Part shown: positions 55,271-64,000 of the stretch, in pieces | Layout of the letters: each line of letters starts with the position of its first letter | How positions within the stretch are numbered: the first letter of the stretch is position 1 | Assembly: GCA_014656495.1 (NCBI GenBank) | Contig: BNCN01000002.1 | Location: 1-64,000, forward strand | Origin: Comamonas sp. KCTC 72670 | GTDB lineage: Bacteria; Myxococcota; Myxococcia; Myxococcales; Myxococcaceae | Direction of reading: 5' to 3' | Length of the DNA stretch: 64,000 bases | Made by a program: the position numbers and the translations under genes | The notes under the pieces: model-generated | Database searches by the model: none | What the model saw: only the letters and a program-made list of their open reading frames with translations | What the model was told of the DNA's origin: nothing

Positions 55271-56637
55271 CGCGTCTCTCCGTTCCGGGGGAGCCCCGGG
55301 ATGTGGCCCAGGGCCCGGTCGAGTTCCGCCTGGCGGCGCTGCACGTCCGCCCGGGCTGTCTGTTCGCGCAGCTCGACGCGGCGCAGGTTGCGCTCCGCCT
55401 CGATGAGGACCTGGAAGCCGTTCTTGCCGCTCTCGAAGCCGGCGCGCGCCGCGGCCACCTGGTCCCGCGCCGCGGGGGCGAGCCGCTCCTGGAAGAGCGC
55501 CACCACGCGCCGCGTCTCCTCGGCGCGCGAGCGGGCCTGCTCCACCTCGACGCGGATGTCGTCGATGAGCTGCTCCTCCTCCTTCCGCAGGCGCTTCAGG
55601 CCCGCTTCCGCCTGGTGCACCGCGGCCTTCCGCTTGCCGAAGTCGAGGGGGATGTTGACGGTGACGCCCGCCATGAACTGGTGGGGCGTGTCCATCCACA
55701 TGGAGTTGTACGAGCCCATCACCATCACGTCCGGGTAGTAGTCGCGCTTCGCGAGCCGGACGGCGGCCTCGCCTCCGCCGAGCCGCGCGCGCAGGCCCTC
55801 CAGCTCCGGCCGCAGGCGCAGCGCCTCGTCCTGGAGCTGCTCCGCGGACAAGGCCTCCGTCGCCAGCGCGGGCAACGCCTCCGGCACGGGGGGAAGCGGG
55901 GCCTGGGGCGCGCGGTGCAGCAGGCCGTTGAGCTGGGCGCGCAGCCGCTCACGCTCGGCCTCGAACATCACCTGTTCGCGCAGCACCTCGCTCAGCTCCA
56001 CCTCGGCCTGGAGCGGGTCCTGCTGCGAGGCGCGGCCGGTGACGTACTGCGCCTCCGCGCTCTTCTTGAGCTGCCCGAGCAGCCGCAGGTGCTCCTCGGT
56101 GACGGCGAGCGAGCGCTCCACGACGAACAGCTCATCGAAGAGCGTGGACGCCATCAGCGCCAGGCGCAGGCGCATGGCCTCGCGGTCCTCGCGCATCGAC
56201 TGCGCCTCCGCCAGCGCCATCTCCCCGCGCAGGCCGCGCTTGCCGGGGAAGGGGAACTGCTGGCTCAGCTCCACGGACTGTCCGAAGCGCCCGCTGCCCG
56301 CGATGCTCAGCGGCGCGACGCCGTAGGAGAGCATCGGGTCCTCGAGCGCCGTCTCCCGCGGGTAGCGTTCGAGGCTGGCGCGCCACGCTTCCCGGGCGGC
56401 CTCCAGCGAGGGATTGCGCGCGAGCACCTGCCGCACCAGCTCCGCGCGCTCCAGCACGGGCGCGCCCGCGAAGGGCTCCGCGTCCTGGGCCCGAGGCGCC
56501 TGCCGCGCGACGGCTTCGAGTTGGGATTGATACCGCTGCTCACTGGCTCCGGCGGCGCCAGCGCCCAGCCACACGGCGGCGCCGGTGGCGAGCACGGCCC
56601 GCGTCGCGGACCGCTTCCAGCTTCGATGGGACGACAT
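55267..56637 (-). CDS. cusC: Outer-membrane efflux protein, CusC/TolC type
   Basis: 456 residues; signal peptide ending GAGAAGAS. Two TolC-like repeats of long amphipathic helices (LVRQVLARNPSLEAAREAWRAS and the RVALFQERLAPAARDQVAAARAGFESGKNGFQVLIEAERNL block). Forms the outer-membrane exit duct. No lipobox, unlike E. coli CusC. Preceded by a 127-base gap that contains a GGTGGAC/GTCCACC hairpin at 56715-56732. Confidence 0.92.
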   Translation of the reverse strand: MSSHRSWKRSATRAVLATGAAVWLGAGAAGASEQRYQSQLEAVARQAPRAQDAEPFAGAPVLERAELVRQVLARNPSLEAAREAWRASLERYPRETALEDPMLSYGVAPLSIAGSGRFGQSVELSQQFPFPGKRGLRGEMALAEAQSMREDREAMRLRLALMASTLFDELFVVERSLAVTEEHLRLLGQLKKSAEAQYVTGRASQQDPLQAEVELSEVLREQVMFEAERERLRAQLNGLLHRAPQAPLPPVPEALPALATEALSAEQLQDEALRLRPELEGLRARLGGGEAAVRLAKRDYYPDVMVMGSYNSMWMDTPHQFMAGVTVNIPLDFGKRKAAVHQAEAGLKRLRKEEEQLIDDIRVEVEQARSRAEETRRVVALFQERLAPAARDQVAAARAGFESGKNGFQVLIEAERNLRRVELREQTARADVQRRQAELDRALGHIPGLPRNGETR

Positions 56638-56764
56638 GACTTCCTGCTCCAGATGACGGGAATCGGACCTGTCGCCGGGAGGAGGACGTCACCGGCAACA
56701 GGCGGAATCCGGCCGGTGGACACACGTCCACCCGCCAGGCCTCAACGCATGCGGGCCGGACGTC

Positions 56765-57175
56765 TCAGATGAGATAGGAGCAGTGCTGGCGGTACAGCGG
56801 TGGCGCGGTTGCGCGATGCACGCCCCGGGTGCGCACCCACGACGACGGCAGGGCCTCGGGCGCCGGAGGCACCTGGACCCCCGACTGGGGAAGCAGCGCC
56901 ACGGGTGTCAGCGTCCACGACGGCCCGGCGCTCGCGGTGACGGGCTCGGGCGCGGGGAGCCGGACGGCCAGCTCACCGCAGCAGTCGTGGTGGTCGACGA
57001 CGATGGCGGCTTCCGGGCTGCTGGCCGGCGCGGCCTTCGCGCGCTTCGCCTGATGGCAGGCGCACGTCAAATCCAGCTTCACGGTGCCCTGGCAGAGATG
57101 GAACAGCCCCTCGGCCGCCCCCGCGATGGGAGGCAGCCCCAGGACCACCAGCAATGTCAGGACTCGGAGGAGCAT
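56765..57175 (-). CDS. Small secreted Cys/His-rich protein heading the cus operon
   Basis: 136 residues. Signal peptide (MLLRVLTLLVVLGLPPIAGAA). Mature part has LTCACHQAK and a HHDCC cluster plus a C-terminal HC, a set of soft-metal ligands. The middle is Ala/Pro-rich. It lies on the same strand just before cusC, the place where other species encode the CusF chaperone, though it shows no CusF beta-barrel sequence. Periplasmic metal binder or sensor is an inference. Confidence 0.65.
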   Translation of the reverse strand: MLLRVLTLLVVLGLPPIAGAAEGLFHLCQGTVKLDLTCACHQAKRAKAAPASSPEAAIVVDHHDCCGELAVRLPAPEPVTASAGPSWTLTPVALLPQSGVQVPPAPEALPSSWVRTRGVHRATAPPLYRQHCSYLI

Positions 57176-57254
57176 GACCGTGGGCTTGCCCAGCAGATAG
57201 CGCGGGATGCCGGGGCACGCAACCGCGCGCGAGCCCCGTCATTCCCGCGGGACG

Positions 57255-58220
57255 TCAGGCCGCGCCGCGTGCGGGCACGGGCTTGGGCTGGATGAGCTCG
57301 GTGGAGAAGTAGCGCTCCATGCGGTCGGGGAACACCGTCACGACCTGCGCGCCGGGGCCCAGCCGCTTCGCGGCCTCCACCGCGGCCACGTAGTTGAGGC
57401 CCGACGAAGGCCCCACCGGGAAGCCGCGGCGGATGAGCGCCCGCGCGGTGTTCATGGCCGCGTCATCCGACACGTCGATTTCGACGCGGCCCGGCATGTC
57501 CGCCTCGCGGTACAGCCGCGACATCCCGTCCACCACGCCCGGGACGCGGGGGCTGAAGCTGCAACATTCGACATCGCAGCCGAGCCCGGCGATGGGGCGC
57601 GCCACGAAGGCCGTCACCGGACAGCCCGCCTCCGCGAAGGCCTGGTACAGGCCCACGACGGTGCCGCCCGTGCCCACGCCGCTGACCACGCCGTGCACCA
57701 GTCCGCCCGGCACCTGCGACAGAATCTCCTGGCCTGTCCACACGCGGTGGGCCTCGGCGTTGTCCAGGTTCTCGAACTGGCGGGGCGCGAAGGCCTTGCG
57801 CTCGCGGGCCAGCTCCTCGGCCTTCACGATGGCGCCCCGCACGCCGGCCTCGCGCGGCACCAGCACCACGTCACCGCCGTAGGCGCGGATGGTGAGGATG
57901 CGCTCGCCCGTGACGCCCTCCGGCATCACCGCGGTGAAGCGCAGGCCCATCTGCGCGCAGGCCAGGGCCAGGGCGATGCTCGTCGAGCCGCTGGAGGCCT
58001 CGATGACCTCTCCGCCGGGGACCAGCTCGCCCTGCCGCCAGGCCTTCTCCAGCATGTAGCGCGCGATGCGGTCCTTGGTGGAGCCGCTGGGATTGAGGAA
58101 CTCCAGCTTGCACCAGATGGTGGGGCCCTCCTCGTGCAGACGCACGGGGACGAGCGGAGTGGGACCCACGGCCTGGAGGAAGCGGCCGTCCGCGGGAAGG
58201 GGGCGACAGGGAGGGCGCAT
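57255..58220 (-). CDS. Cysteine synthase family PLP enzyme
   Basis: 321 residues. Fold II PLP enzyme: PSGSTKDR (PLP Lys), SSGSTSIALA (phosphate/substrate loop), GVGTGGTVVG (phosphate-binding loop). Could be O-acetylserine sulfhydrylase or a cystathionine beta-synthase-like enzyme; a double Cys (VECCSF) around residue 219 is unusual. The N-terminal 15 residues are Arg/Pro-rich, so the start may be later. Adjacent to but probably separate from the cus operon (79 bases). Confidence 0.87.
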   Translation of the reverse strand: MRPPCRPLPADGRFLQAVGPTPLVPVRLHEEGPTIWCKLEFLNPSGSTKDRIARYMLEKAWRQGELVPGGEVIEASSGSTSIALALACAQMGLRFTAVMPEGVTGERILTIRAYGGDVVLVPREAGVRGAIVKAEELARERKAFAPRQFENLDNAEAHRVWTGQEILSQVPGGLVHGVVSGVGTGGTVVGLYQAFAEAGCPVTAFVARPIAGLGCDVECCSFSPRVPGVVDGMSRLYREADMPGRVEIDVSDDAAMNTARALIRRGFPVGPSSGLNYVAAVEAAKRLGPGAQVVTVFPDRMERYFSTELIQPKPVPARGAA

Positions 58221-58387
58221 GCGGCATCCCTACCGCGAAACGCCGCCTCCGGCACCGGTCATGAATATTTTGCCGGGTGGCGGGCCTCCGCCTGTCTGCC
58301 CGCCCAGACAGGGGGCGTGTTGGAGTCCGTATCATCTGGCGTTCAGTGAGAGGCGCGGCTACGAAAGAGTCTCGCCCGTTCTCCCAC

Positions 58388-59848
58388 ATGACCTCGACAC
58401 CCCCGCTCATCCTCAACGTCAATGACGACGTGGCCAGCCGCTACGTCACCTCGCGCGTGTTGGGCCTCGCGGGGTTCCGCGTGGTGGAGGCGGGCACCGG
58501 ACATGAGGCGCTGGCCCTGGCGAACGAGGAGACGGACCTCGTCATCCTGGACGTGCGGTTGCCGGACCTCAGTGGGATGGAGGTCTGCCAGCGGTTGAAG
58601 GCCACGCCCCGCACGCAGGGGGTGCTCGTGCTCCACCTGTCCGCGCAAGCGGTGGGGCCGGGAGACCGGGCGCAGGGTCTGGAGCATGGCGCGGACGGCT
58701 ACCTCATGGCGCCGGTGGACCCGGAAGAGCTGGTGGCCCAGGTCCACGCGCTGCTCCGGCTGCGCCAGGCGGAGCGCGAGGTGCGGGAGCTGGCCCGCGA
58801 GGTGGCGCGGCAGCGGAAGCTGCTGGAGCTGGCCACCTCCTCCGCGGCGGACCCCATCGTGCTCTACGACGAGACGGGGCGCGTCCTGTCGGCCAACCAG
58901 GCCTTGTACGCCTCGCGCGGGAGCCGCGCGGTCCACGCTCCGGGCAAGACGCTCGACGGGATGCTGGCGGAGGACCCGGCGTTGGGGCCCTATCTCGAGC
59001 TGGTCCGGGCGGCCCTTCGCACGGGCGAGGTCCAGCGCGGCACCATCACCCTGGACTCGGACCGGGGGACGCGTCACTTCGACGTCGTGCTCTCACCCAC
59101 GGTCGGCGCCAACGGCGAGGTGCTGGCGGTGATGTCCGCCATGCGCGACGTCACGGCGGCGCGCAGCGCGGAGGAGTTCCGCGAGCAGTTCATCGGGATG
59201 CTCGGGCATGACCTGCGCAACCCGCTCAACGCGTTGTCCATGTCCGCGCAGCAGCTGCGGCGCAAGGGCGGGTTGGATGAGCGCCAGGGAATGCTCACCG
59301 AGCGCATCCTCACCAGCGCCGACCGCATGGACCGGATGATCCGGCAGTTGCTGGATTTCGCGCGCTCGCGCCTGGGCGGGGGCATCCCGGTGGTGCGCGC
59401 GCCGGGGGACGTCTTCGAGGTGGTGCGCCGCACCGTGGATGAGCTCCGCGCCAGCCACCCGGGCCGGGTGGTGTTGCTGGATGCGCGGGGGGATGGTCAG
59501 GGCAAGTGGGACTCCGACCGGCTGGAGCAGGCCGTGGGCAACCTCGTGGGCAACGCGCTGAAGTACAGCCCCGCGGAGAGCGCCGTGTGGGTGGGCGCCG
59601 AGGGCTCCGAGCGCGAGGTGGTGTTGCGCATCCACAACCACGGCTCGCCCATCCCCGCGGAGGACCTGCCCCATGTCTTCGGCGCCTGGCGCCGGGGCCG
59701 GCGCACGGTGAATGACGCGGCCGCGCCCAGCGGCTTGGGGCTGGGGCTGTACATCACCCGGCAGATTGTCCGGGCGCATGACGGCGAGGCGCAGGTGGCG
59801 TCCAGTGCGACGGACGGCACCACCTTCCTCATCCGGTTGCCACGATGA
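58388..59848 (+). CDS. Hybrid response regulator / sensor histidine kinase
   Basis: 486 residues, cytosolic. Receiver domain 1-125 (NVNDD acidic pocket, phospho-acceptor Asp in VILDVRLPD). A short coiled coil leads to a PAS domain (about 155-265). Then HisKA with GHDLRNPLNAL (phospho-His) and HATPase_c (GNLVGNALKYSP, APSGLGLGLYI). A receiver placed before the kinase suggests that it takes input from another kinase and forwards it. No partner gene beside it. Confidence 0.92.
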   Translation: MTSTPPLILNVNDDVASRYVTSRVLGLAGFRVVEAGTGHEALALANEETDLVILDVRLPDLSGMEVCQRLKATPRTQGVLVLHLSAQAVGPGDRAQGLEHGADGYLMAPVDPEELVAQVHALLRLRQAEREVRELAREVARQRKLLELATSSAADPIVLYDETGRVLSANQALYASRGSRAVHAPGKTLDGMLAEDPALGPYLELVRAALRTGEVQRGTITLDSDRGTRHFDVVLSPTVGANGEVLAVMSAMRDVTAARSAEEFREQFIGMLGHDLRNPLNALSMSAQQLRRKGGLDERQGMLTERILTSADRMDRMIRQLLDFARSRLGGGIPVVRAPGDVFEVVRRTVDELRASHPGRVVLLDARGDGQGKWDSDRLEQAVGNLVGNALKYSPAESAVWVGAEGSEREVVLRIHNHGSPIPAEDLPHVFGAWRRGRRTVNDAAAPSGLGLGLYITRQIVRAHDGEAQVASSATDGTTFLIRLPR

Positions 59849-59914
59849 TGACCATTTGACGAATGGGGCACGTCGCGACTCCCGGATTGGGGTTGCCGCT
59901 GCCACCTTCCATGC

Positions 59915-60514
59915 ATGGCGTCAGAGAAGCTCATGTTCGCTCAGTCCGTGGAGGCGCTCTTCGTTCGGGCGCTGGGGCCGTATCTCACCCGGGATGGACG
60001 CCAGCGCTTGAAGGCGGTGGGGCTCGACCTGTCGGAGCCGCTGCGCCCTCAGTACACACTGGAGCAGTGGCGCGGCTTCCTGCGCGTGGCGGCCCAGGAC
60101 ATCTTCCCGGAGCTGCCGCCCCACGAGGCCAGCTTCGCGCTGGGCGCGCGCTTCCTGCAGGGTTTCCGACAGACGTCGGTGGGCCGGGCCAGCATGCAGT
60201 TGGTGACGCAGCTGGGACCCCAGCGCACGCTGGAGCGTGTTCCGTACAACGTGCGCGCCGGCAACAACTTCAATGAAGTCCGCGTGGAGGAGTCCACGAA
60301 GGACAGCGCCACGCTGTGGATGAAGGATGTCACGGCGGACACGCCGGACTTCGCGGCGGGCTTCCTGGCGGAGACGCTGCGGTCCGCGGGCGCGGGGCAG
60401 GTGGCGGTGGTGCCCATCGCCTTCGACGGCACGGCCGCCACGTTCCGCGTCACCTGGACGAAGGCCGCCAGCCGCGCGCCCGTGGCGTCGGCGGGTCCCC
60501 GCCGCATCTTCTGA
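59915..60514 (+). CDS. DUF2378 (TIGR02265) myxobacterial family protein
   Basis: 199 residues. FAQSVEALFVRALGPYLT near the N-terminus, LGARFLQGFRQTSVGRA and a C-terminal beta-rich half match the TIGR02265/DUF2378 family, which is expanded in Myxococcus and of unknown function. No signal or membrane helix. 66 bases after the hybrid kinase on the same strand, so possibly cotranscribed with it. Confidence 0.85.
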   Translation: MASEKLMFAQSVEALFVRALGPYLTRDGRQRLKAVGLDLSEPLRPQYTLEQWRGFLRVAAQDIFPELPPHEASFALGARFLQGFRQTSVGRASMQLVTQLGPQRTLERVPYNVRAGNNFNEVRVEESTKDSATLWMKDVTADTPDFAAGFLAETLRSAGAGQVAVVPIAFDGTAATFRVTWTKAASRAPVASAGPRRIF

Positions 60515-60647
60515 GCGCGGCGCCATGACACGCCCTGGGAAGGCCGCGCTGGCGCCCTGATGCGGGGGGCGTTGGTGCTGGCCCCGGGCCTGTCCCTGTC
60601 GCACGATGCCGTCCGGACGCGCTCACCGTTCGGAAGGACGTCACCCC

Positions 60648-61703
60648 ATGGCCCGGTTGCTCGTCGAGGACGTCCACGTCCGGCTCGGCGCGAATGACAT
60701 CCTGAAGGGCCTCACCGCCGACTTCCGGGACGGCGAGGTGGTGGCGCTGCTGGGGCGCTCCGGCAGTGGCAAGTCCACGCTGCTGCGCGCCGTCGCCGGG
60801 CTGGAGACGCCGGCGCGCGGGCGCATCCACATCGGCGAGCGCACGGTGTTCGACGCCGCGGCGAAGGTGAACCTGCCGCCGGAGCGACGCGACCTGGGGC
60901 TGGTGTTCCAGTCCTACGCGCTGTGGCCGCACAAGACGGTGTTCGACAACGTGGCCTACGGCCCGCGGCTGCGCAAACAGTCGCGCGAGCAGGTGGCGAG
61001 CGCCGTGCGCGAGGTGCTCCAGGGCGTGGGACTGGAGGGCTACGGCGACCGCTTCCCCAGCCAGCTCTCCGGTGGCCAGCAGCAGCGCGTGGCGTTGGCG
61101 CGGGCGCTCGTCTACGGGCCGCCGCTGGTGCTCCTGGATGAGCCGCTGTCCAACCTGGACGCGAAGCTGCGCGAAGAGGCGCGGGTGTGGATTCGCGCGC
61201 TCATCAAGCGGCTGGGCCTCACCGCGCTCTTCGTCACCCATGACCAGGTGGAGGCCATGGCCATCGCGGACCGCATCATGCTGCTGGACGGCGGGCGCAT
61301 GGTGCAGGACGGGACGCCGGAGCAGCTCTACACCCAGCCCCAGAGCCTCTTCGCCGCGGACTTCATGGGCGTGAACAACACGCTGCCGGGCCGCGTGGTG
61401 GAGCGGCGTGACGGGGAAGCGCGGCTCCAGGTGGGCGGCCAGTCGTTGTGGGGACAGCAGCGGGGCGGCGGGGACGGTGGCGGCGAGGCCACCGGCGTCA
61501 TCCGCGTGGAGGCGCTCCAGCTGGCCTCCGGTCCCGGCGAGAACCGGCTGCCCGCCACCCTGGCGGGCTCCCTCTACGTGGGTGGGCGCTGGGAGCACCA
61601 GTTCCAGCTCGAGGGACAGACGCTGCGCGCCACCACGCGTGAATCCCTGTCGCCCGGCGCGTACACGCTCGCGTTCCCCAGGGAGCGGCTCTGGATTTTC
61701 TGA
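60648..61703 (+). CDS. ABC transporter ATP-binding protein (FbpC/PotA-like)
   Basis: 351 residues from ATG at 60648 (Shine-Dalgarno GGAAGGA). Walker A GRSGSGKST, Q-loop VFQSYALWPH, signature LSGGQQQR, Walker B VLLDEPLSNLD, H-loop VTHDQ. C-terminal about 110 residues are a TOBE-like domain. Closest style is iron(III) or spermidine importers. No permease or binding protein gene is adjacent, so it is an orphan ATPase with unknown substrate. Confidence 0.88.
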   Translation: MARLLVEDVHVRLGANDILKGLTADFRDGEVVALLGRSGSGKSTLLRAVAGLETPARGRIHIGERTVFDAAAKVNLPPERRDLGLVFQSYALWPHKTVFDNVAYGPRLRKQSREQVASAVREVLQGVGLEGYGDRFPSQLSGGQQQRVALARALVYGPPLVLLDEPLSNLDAKLREEARVWIRALIKRLGLTALFVTHDQVEAMAIADRIMLLDGGRMVQDGTPEQLYTQPQSLFAADFMGVNNTLPGRVVERRDGEARLQVGGQSLWGQQRGGGDGGGEATGVIRVEALQLASGPGENRLPATLAGSLYVGGRWEHQFQLEGQTLRATTRESLSPGAYTLAFPRERLWIF

Positions 61704-61893
61704 CGCGTCAAAGGTGGGCCGTGATGTGTCAATGATTGGGCGGTGACCTCCCGCGGGCCTCGCTTCGTCGTGGGTGTGCCGTGATTTGGGGGAGATGGGC
61801 TTTCAGGGCGCTGGCTTGGGCAGTGCATTGCGCAGGCGCACGTCCGCGCGACACCGCTCGCGAGAACGCCACCCAAAACCAGGCCACCCCCAC

Positions 61894-62910
61894 ATGAGCA
61901 TGTACGACGACTTGTTCTTCCGGACCAACCTCAACGATACGGGGCAGCTGCCCATCCCCTCGCCGGCGTATACGTCTCCGGACATCATTCCCTATGGCAT
62001 CACGCCCACGCCGCGGCCGAAGGAGTTCTTCGCCGAGAACTACGCCAATGACGTGGGGCAGAACCTGCTGGAGAACGCGGACAACTACATCTACCTGCGC
62101 GCCAAGAACCTGGCGAAGGAGTCCCGCAGCGGCAGCGTGTGGCTGTATGCGTTGAAGGCCAACCTGAACCTGTACCCGGATTTGTGGAAGAACTACGCGC
62201 TGCAGACCAGCGACAAGAATGTCGACAACAACAGGCTGAATGTCATCAGCGCGGAGTCACGCGGAATCGCCGTGACGGACAACCCGTTCGTCTGGCGCGC
62301 GCCCTCTCCGGACCACTACTGCCTGGTCTCCCGCGTCGTGACCGACGAACACCCGAGCGAAATCCCCGACGTGCAGCACGTCACCGACTTGACGGAGTTC
62401 ATCCTCGACAACCCGGGGTTCGGCTGGCGGAACGTCACCATCGTGTCGGCGGACAAGCCGGACACCACGACGAAGGGCATCCACTTCGTGCAGGGCACGG
62501 AGGCCGCGACCGTGACGTTCGACATCCTCTGCACCAACGTGCCCGAGGGCGCGCTCGTCGAGTTCTCCGCGGGGACCCCCGGCCCCTCTCCCCTCATTTC
62601 CGTGTCGAAGACGCCGGTGGGGCGCTCCTTGCCGGACGATGAGGACAACTACAACTGGCACACGGGCGTCGACTGCCACGTGCCCGCCGGCTACGAGACG
62701 GACATCGACTACTCCTATTGGTCGAACGGCACCACGCCCGTGCCGGGGATGTCCATCACCATCCGGGCGGTGAACATCGTCTCCGACGACCACCGCCTGT
62801 ACTCGCGGCTCTTCACGCCCCAGCAGCTGGGCATGTCTCCGGAGCGCTGCGCGGCGCTGGGGAACAAGCGCGGCATCGTGCTGGGTTCGCACACCACCGT
62901 GTTCCGCTGA
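61894..62910 (+). CDS. Conserved-looking protein of unknown function
   Basis: 338 residues from the ATG at 61894. No signal peptide or transmembrane helix. The opening SPAYTSPDIIPYGITPTP and the following NYIYLRAKNLAKESRSGSVWLYALKANLNLYP are reminiscent of CARDB-like or other Ig-like adhesive modules (SPDI followed by a YVRV-type strand), but the match is weak. Two beta-rich parts are joined near residue 170. Few cysteines. Ends at a strong terminator. Not recognised. Confidence 0.7.
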   Translation: MSMYDDLFFRTNLNDTGQLPIPSPAYTSPDIIPYGITPTPRPKEFFAENYANDVGQNLLENADNYIYLRAKNLAKESRSGSVWLYALKANLNLYPDLWKNYALQTSDKNVDNNRLNVISAESRGIAVTDNPFVWRAPSPDHYCLVSRVVTDEHPSEIPDVQHVTDLTEFILDNPGFGWRNVTIVSADKPDTTTKGIHFVQGTEAATVTFDILCTNVPEGALVEFSAGTPGPSPLISVSKTPVGRSLPDDEDNYNWHTGVDCHVPAGYETDIDYSYWSNGTTPVPGMSITIRAVNIVSDDHRLYSRLFTPQQLGMSPERCAALGNKRGIVLGSHTTVFR

Positions 62911-62939
62911 GCCCGGGGCTCACGCGAGGTCCTGACCGC

Positions 62940-62966
62940 GGCCACCGGGGGCTCCTCCCGGTGGCC
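62940..62966 (+). terminator. Terminator of the rightward gene
   Basis: GGCCACCGGG (62940-62949) pairs with CCCGGTGGCC (62957-62966) over 10 bp with a 7-base loop, followed by ACTTCGTTT on the plus strand. Confidence 0.8.
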
Positions 62967-62989
62967 ACTTCGTTTGGGGCCATGAGAAA

Positions 62990-63028
62990 GGCCACCGGCG
63001 TGGGAGCGAGGTCCCACGGCCGGTGGCC
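62990..63028 (-). terminator. Terminator of the leftward right-edge gene
   Basis: GGCCACCGG (62990-62998) pairs with CCGGTGGCC (63020-63028), with an inner GTGGGA/TCCCAC stem. On the minus strand it is followed by TTTCTC. The outer stem is the same sequence as in the terminator at 62940-62966. Confidence 0.8.
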
Positions 63029-63054
63029 GTCACACGCGGGGGCCGCGGCTCGAG

Positions 63055-64000
63055 TCAGCGCTTCGTCACGCGCGTCTCGCTGAGCACCAGGGACCAGTTG
63101 GACAGGACCTCGGTGGGCTGGTTGGGGCCGTAGGTCTTCACCCCGGGGTTCGTCTTCATGTTGAGGTGGCTGCTCATGTAGATGAGCCGCTTCATCGCGG
63201 GGCCCGGCTCCTGGGGCTTGCCCTGGTCGTTCTGGAGCGCGTTCTTGAACCGCGCGCCGAGGTAGCCCGGGGGGATGCTCTGGTAGTTCAGGCGGAGCCG
63301 GATGGACGCCCAGTTGGGAATCGCGGACAGCGGGACCTGGTACACGAGGTTGTCCTCGCCCTCGGCGGCGCGGGCATTCGTGTCGTTGGGGTAGTCCGGG
63401 TCGCTTGCGACGCTGTCGTCATCCGGGCCGAGGACGGTGCTCAAGGGCTCGGTGAGCCGGGCGAGCTGGAGGAGGCTCAGGCCGAAGCGCATGTCGCCCT
63501 CCTGGCGGAGGCTCGGCGGCTTCCACCCCACGGGCAGGATGCGGTTGTCCTTCACCTCCGCGAACTGCTGAAGCTCCAGGCTGGTGACCTGCTTCGCATC
63601 GTCGATGGCCCGGACCTCGTAGATTTGAACCTGGTCCTGCCCCTGGATGCGCTGGTAGTGGGGCTGCAGCCGGGAGGGGTCGGTCGTGAACTCGCTGGCG
63701 AGGATGTTGCTCCCGTCCTGCGCGCAGGCCCCGTCGCAGATGGCGCCCTGCGCGTTGGGCTGTCCAGACGCCCAGAGCACCTTCCCCTGTCCGTCCAGGA
63801 CCTCGAACTGGATGAAGGCCCTGCGGAAGCCGGCGCCGCTGGGGAACTTGTGGCCCGCGTTGTTGATGACCTGGACGGGCACCGTCAGCGTCGTGCCGTC
63901 CGTGGTGTAATTGCCGGCCACCAACTGCACCGCGGGGAGCTCCGGGTTGTAGGTGCCCTGGGCCGTGCCATAGGCGAGGTCCAGGATGGACTGCTCGGCG
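63055..64000 (-). CDS. C-terminal part of a large secreted protein, cut by the window edge
   Basis: The frame is open from the stop at 63055 through the right edge (no stop in 63931-64000; the translation continues upstream into AEQSILDLAYGTAQGTYNPELPA). At least 314 residues. VPVQVINNAGHKFPSGAGFRRAFIQFEVLD is a block I associate with the C-terminal beta domain of multiheme cytochrome c-like proteins, where GHKFP follows the heme region; no CxxCH is in the visible part, so this is a guess. A single CDGAC pair is present. Start not visible. Confidence 0.6.
   Translation of the reverse strand, partial: AEQSILDLAYGTAQGTYNPELPAVQLVAGNYTTDGTTLTVPVQVINNAGHKFPSGAGFRRAFIQFEVLDGQGKVLWASGQPNAQGAICDGACAQDGSNILASEFTTDPSRLQPHYQRIQGQDQVQIYEVRAIDDAKQVTSLELQQFAEVKDNRILPVGWKPPSLRQEGDMRFGLSLLQLARLTEPLSTVLGPDDDSVASDPDYPNDTNARAAEGEDNLVYQVPLSAIPNWASIRLRLNYQSIPPGYLGARFKNALQNDQGKPQEPGPAMKRLIYMSSHLNMKTNPGVKTYGPNQPTEVLSNWSLVLSETRVTKR

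Noticed and set aside
1-64000. tRNA or rRNA genes
   Set aside because: I scanned the intergenic regions for cloverleaf T-loop sequences and saw none.

Overview
The window is very GC-rich, with long antisense shadow frames, a MYXO-CTERM-like C-terminus, paralogous families typical of myxobacteria (TIGR02265/DUF2378, PilZ TIGR02266-like, CglD-like, MXAN_0976/MXAN_0977-like metallo-mystery pair) and many lipoproteins. It is best read as chromosome of a Myxococcus-type bacterium (Myxococcaceae). All assignments come from reading the translated sequence; no database search was run.

Layout. 0-1 kb: tail of an unknown CDS and a secreted lipoprotein. 1.2-5 kb: zwf-pgl-gnd, the oxidative pentose phosphate operon, divergent from a PlsC acyltransferase. 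6-9.5 kb: a secreted quinoprotein-type sugar dehydrogenase with a repeat stalk and MYXO-CTERM-like tail. 8.8-10.2 kb: two coupled paralogous membrane proteins. 10.4-15.6 kb: sbcD-sbcC. 15.6-21 kb: a Ser/Thr kinase next to a PilZ protein, then a very long CglD-like gliding-motility lipoprotein (thrombospondin type 3 repeats plus VWA domain). 21-24 kb: M14 carboxypeptidase and MBL-fold hydrolase. 23.9-31.9 kb: a methionine supply unit reading leftward (aspartokinase/homoserine dehydrogenase, cystathionine gamma-synthase-like, cystathionine beta-lyase-like, MetNIQ transporter), with a leader that folds as a SAM-I/SAM-IV-clan riboswitch.

32-57 kb is dominated by copper/metal handling: a CorE-like ECF sigma factor with a Cys-rich tail; two near-duplicate MbnP-MbnH pairs flanking a third, divergent pair; a YtkA/FixH-like protein; a degenerate and a canonical SCO protein; a Cu+-ATPase; a 16-cysteine Csp-like copper store; and a CusCBA-type RND efflux operon led by a small Cys/His-rich secreted protein. 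An IS630-type HTH remnant, a CLC channel, a Rieske oxygenase and an amidase are interspersed. Three transcription units of the MbnP/MbnH block each carry, 55-68 bases before the first start codon, a 15-bp dyad of the form GTGRCAA-N-TTGYYAC that I have not seen described; this and the leader RNA are the main new observations.

57-64 kb: cysteine-synthase-family enzyme, hybrid response-regulator histidine kinase, DUF2378 protein, orphan FbpC-like ATPase, an unrecognised 338-residue protein, and the C-terminal part of a large protein running off the right edge.
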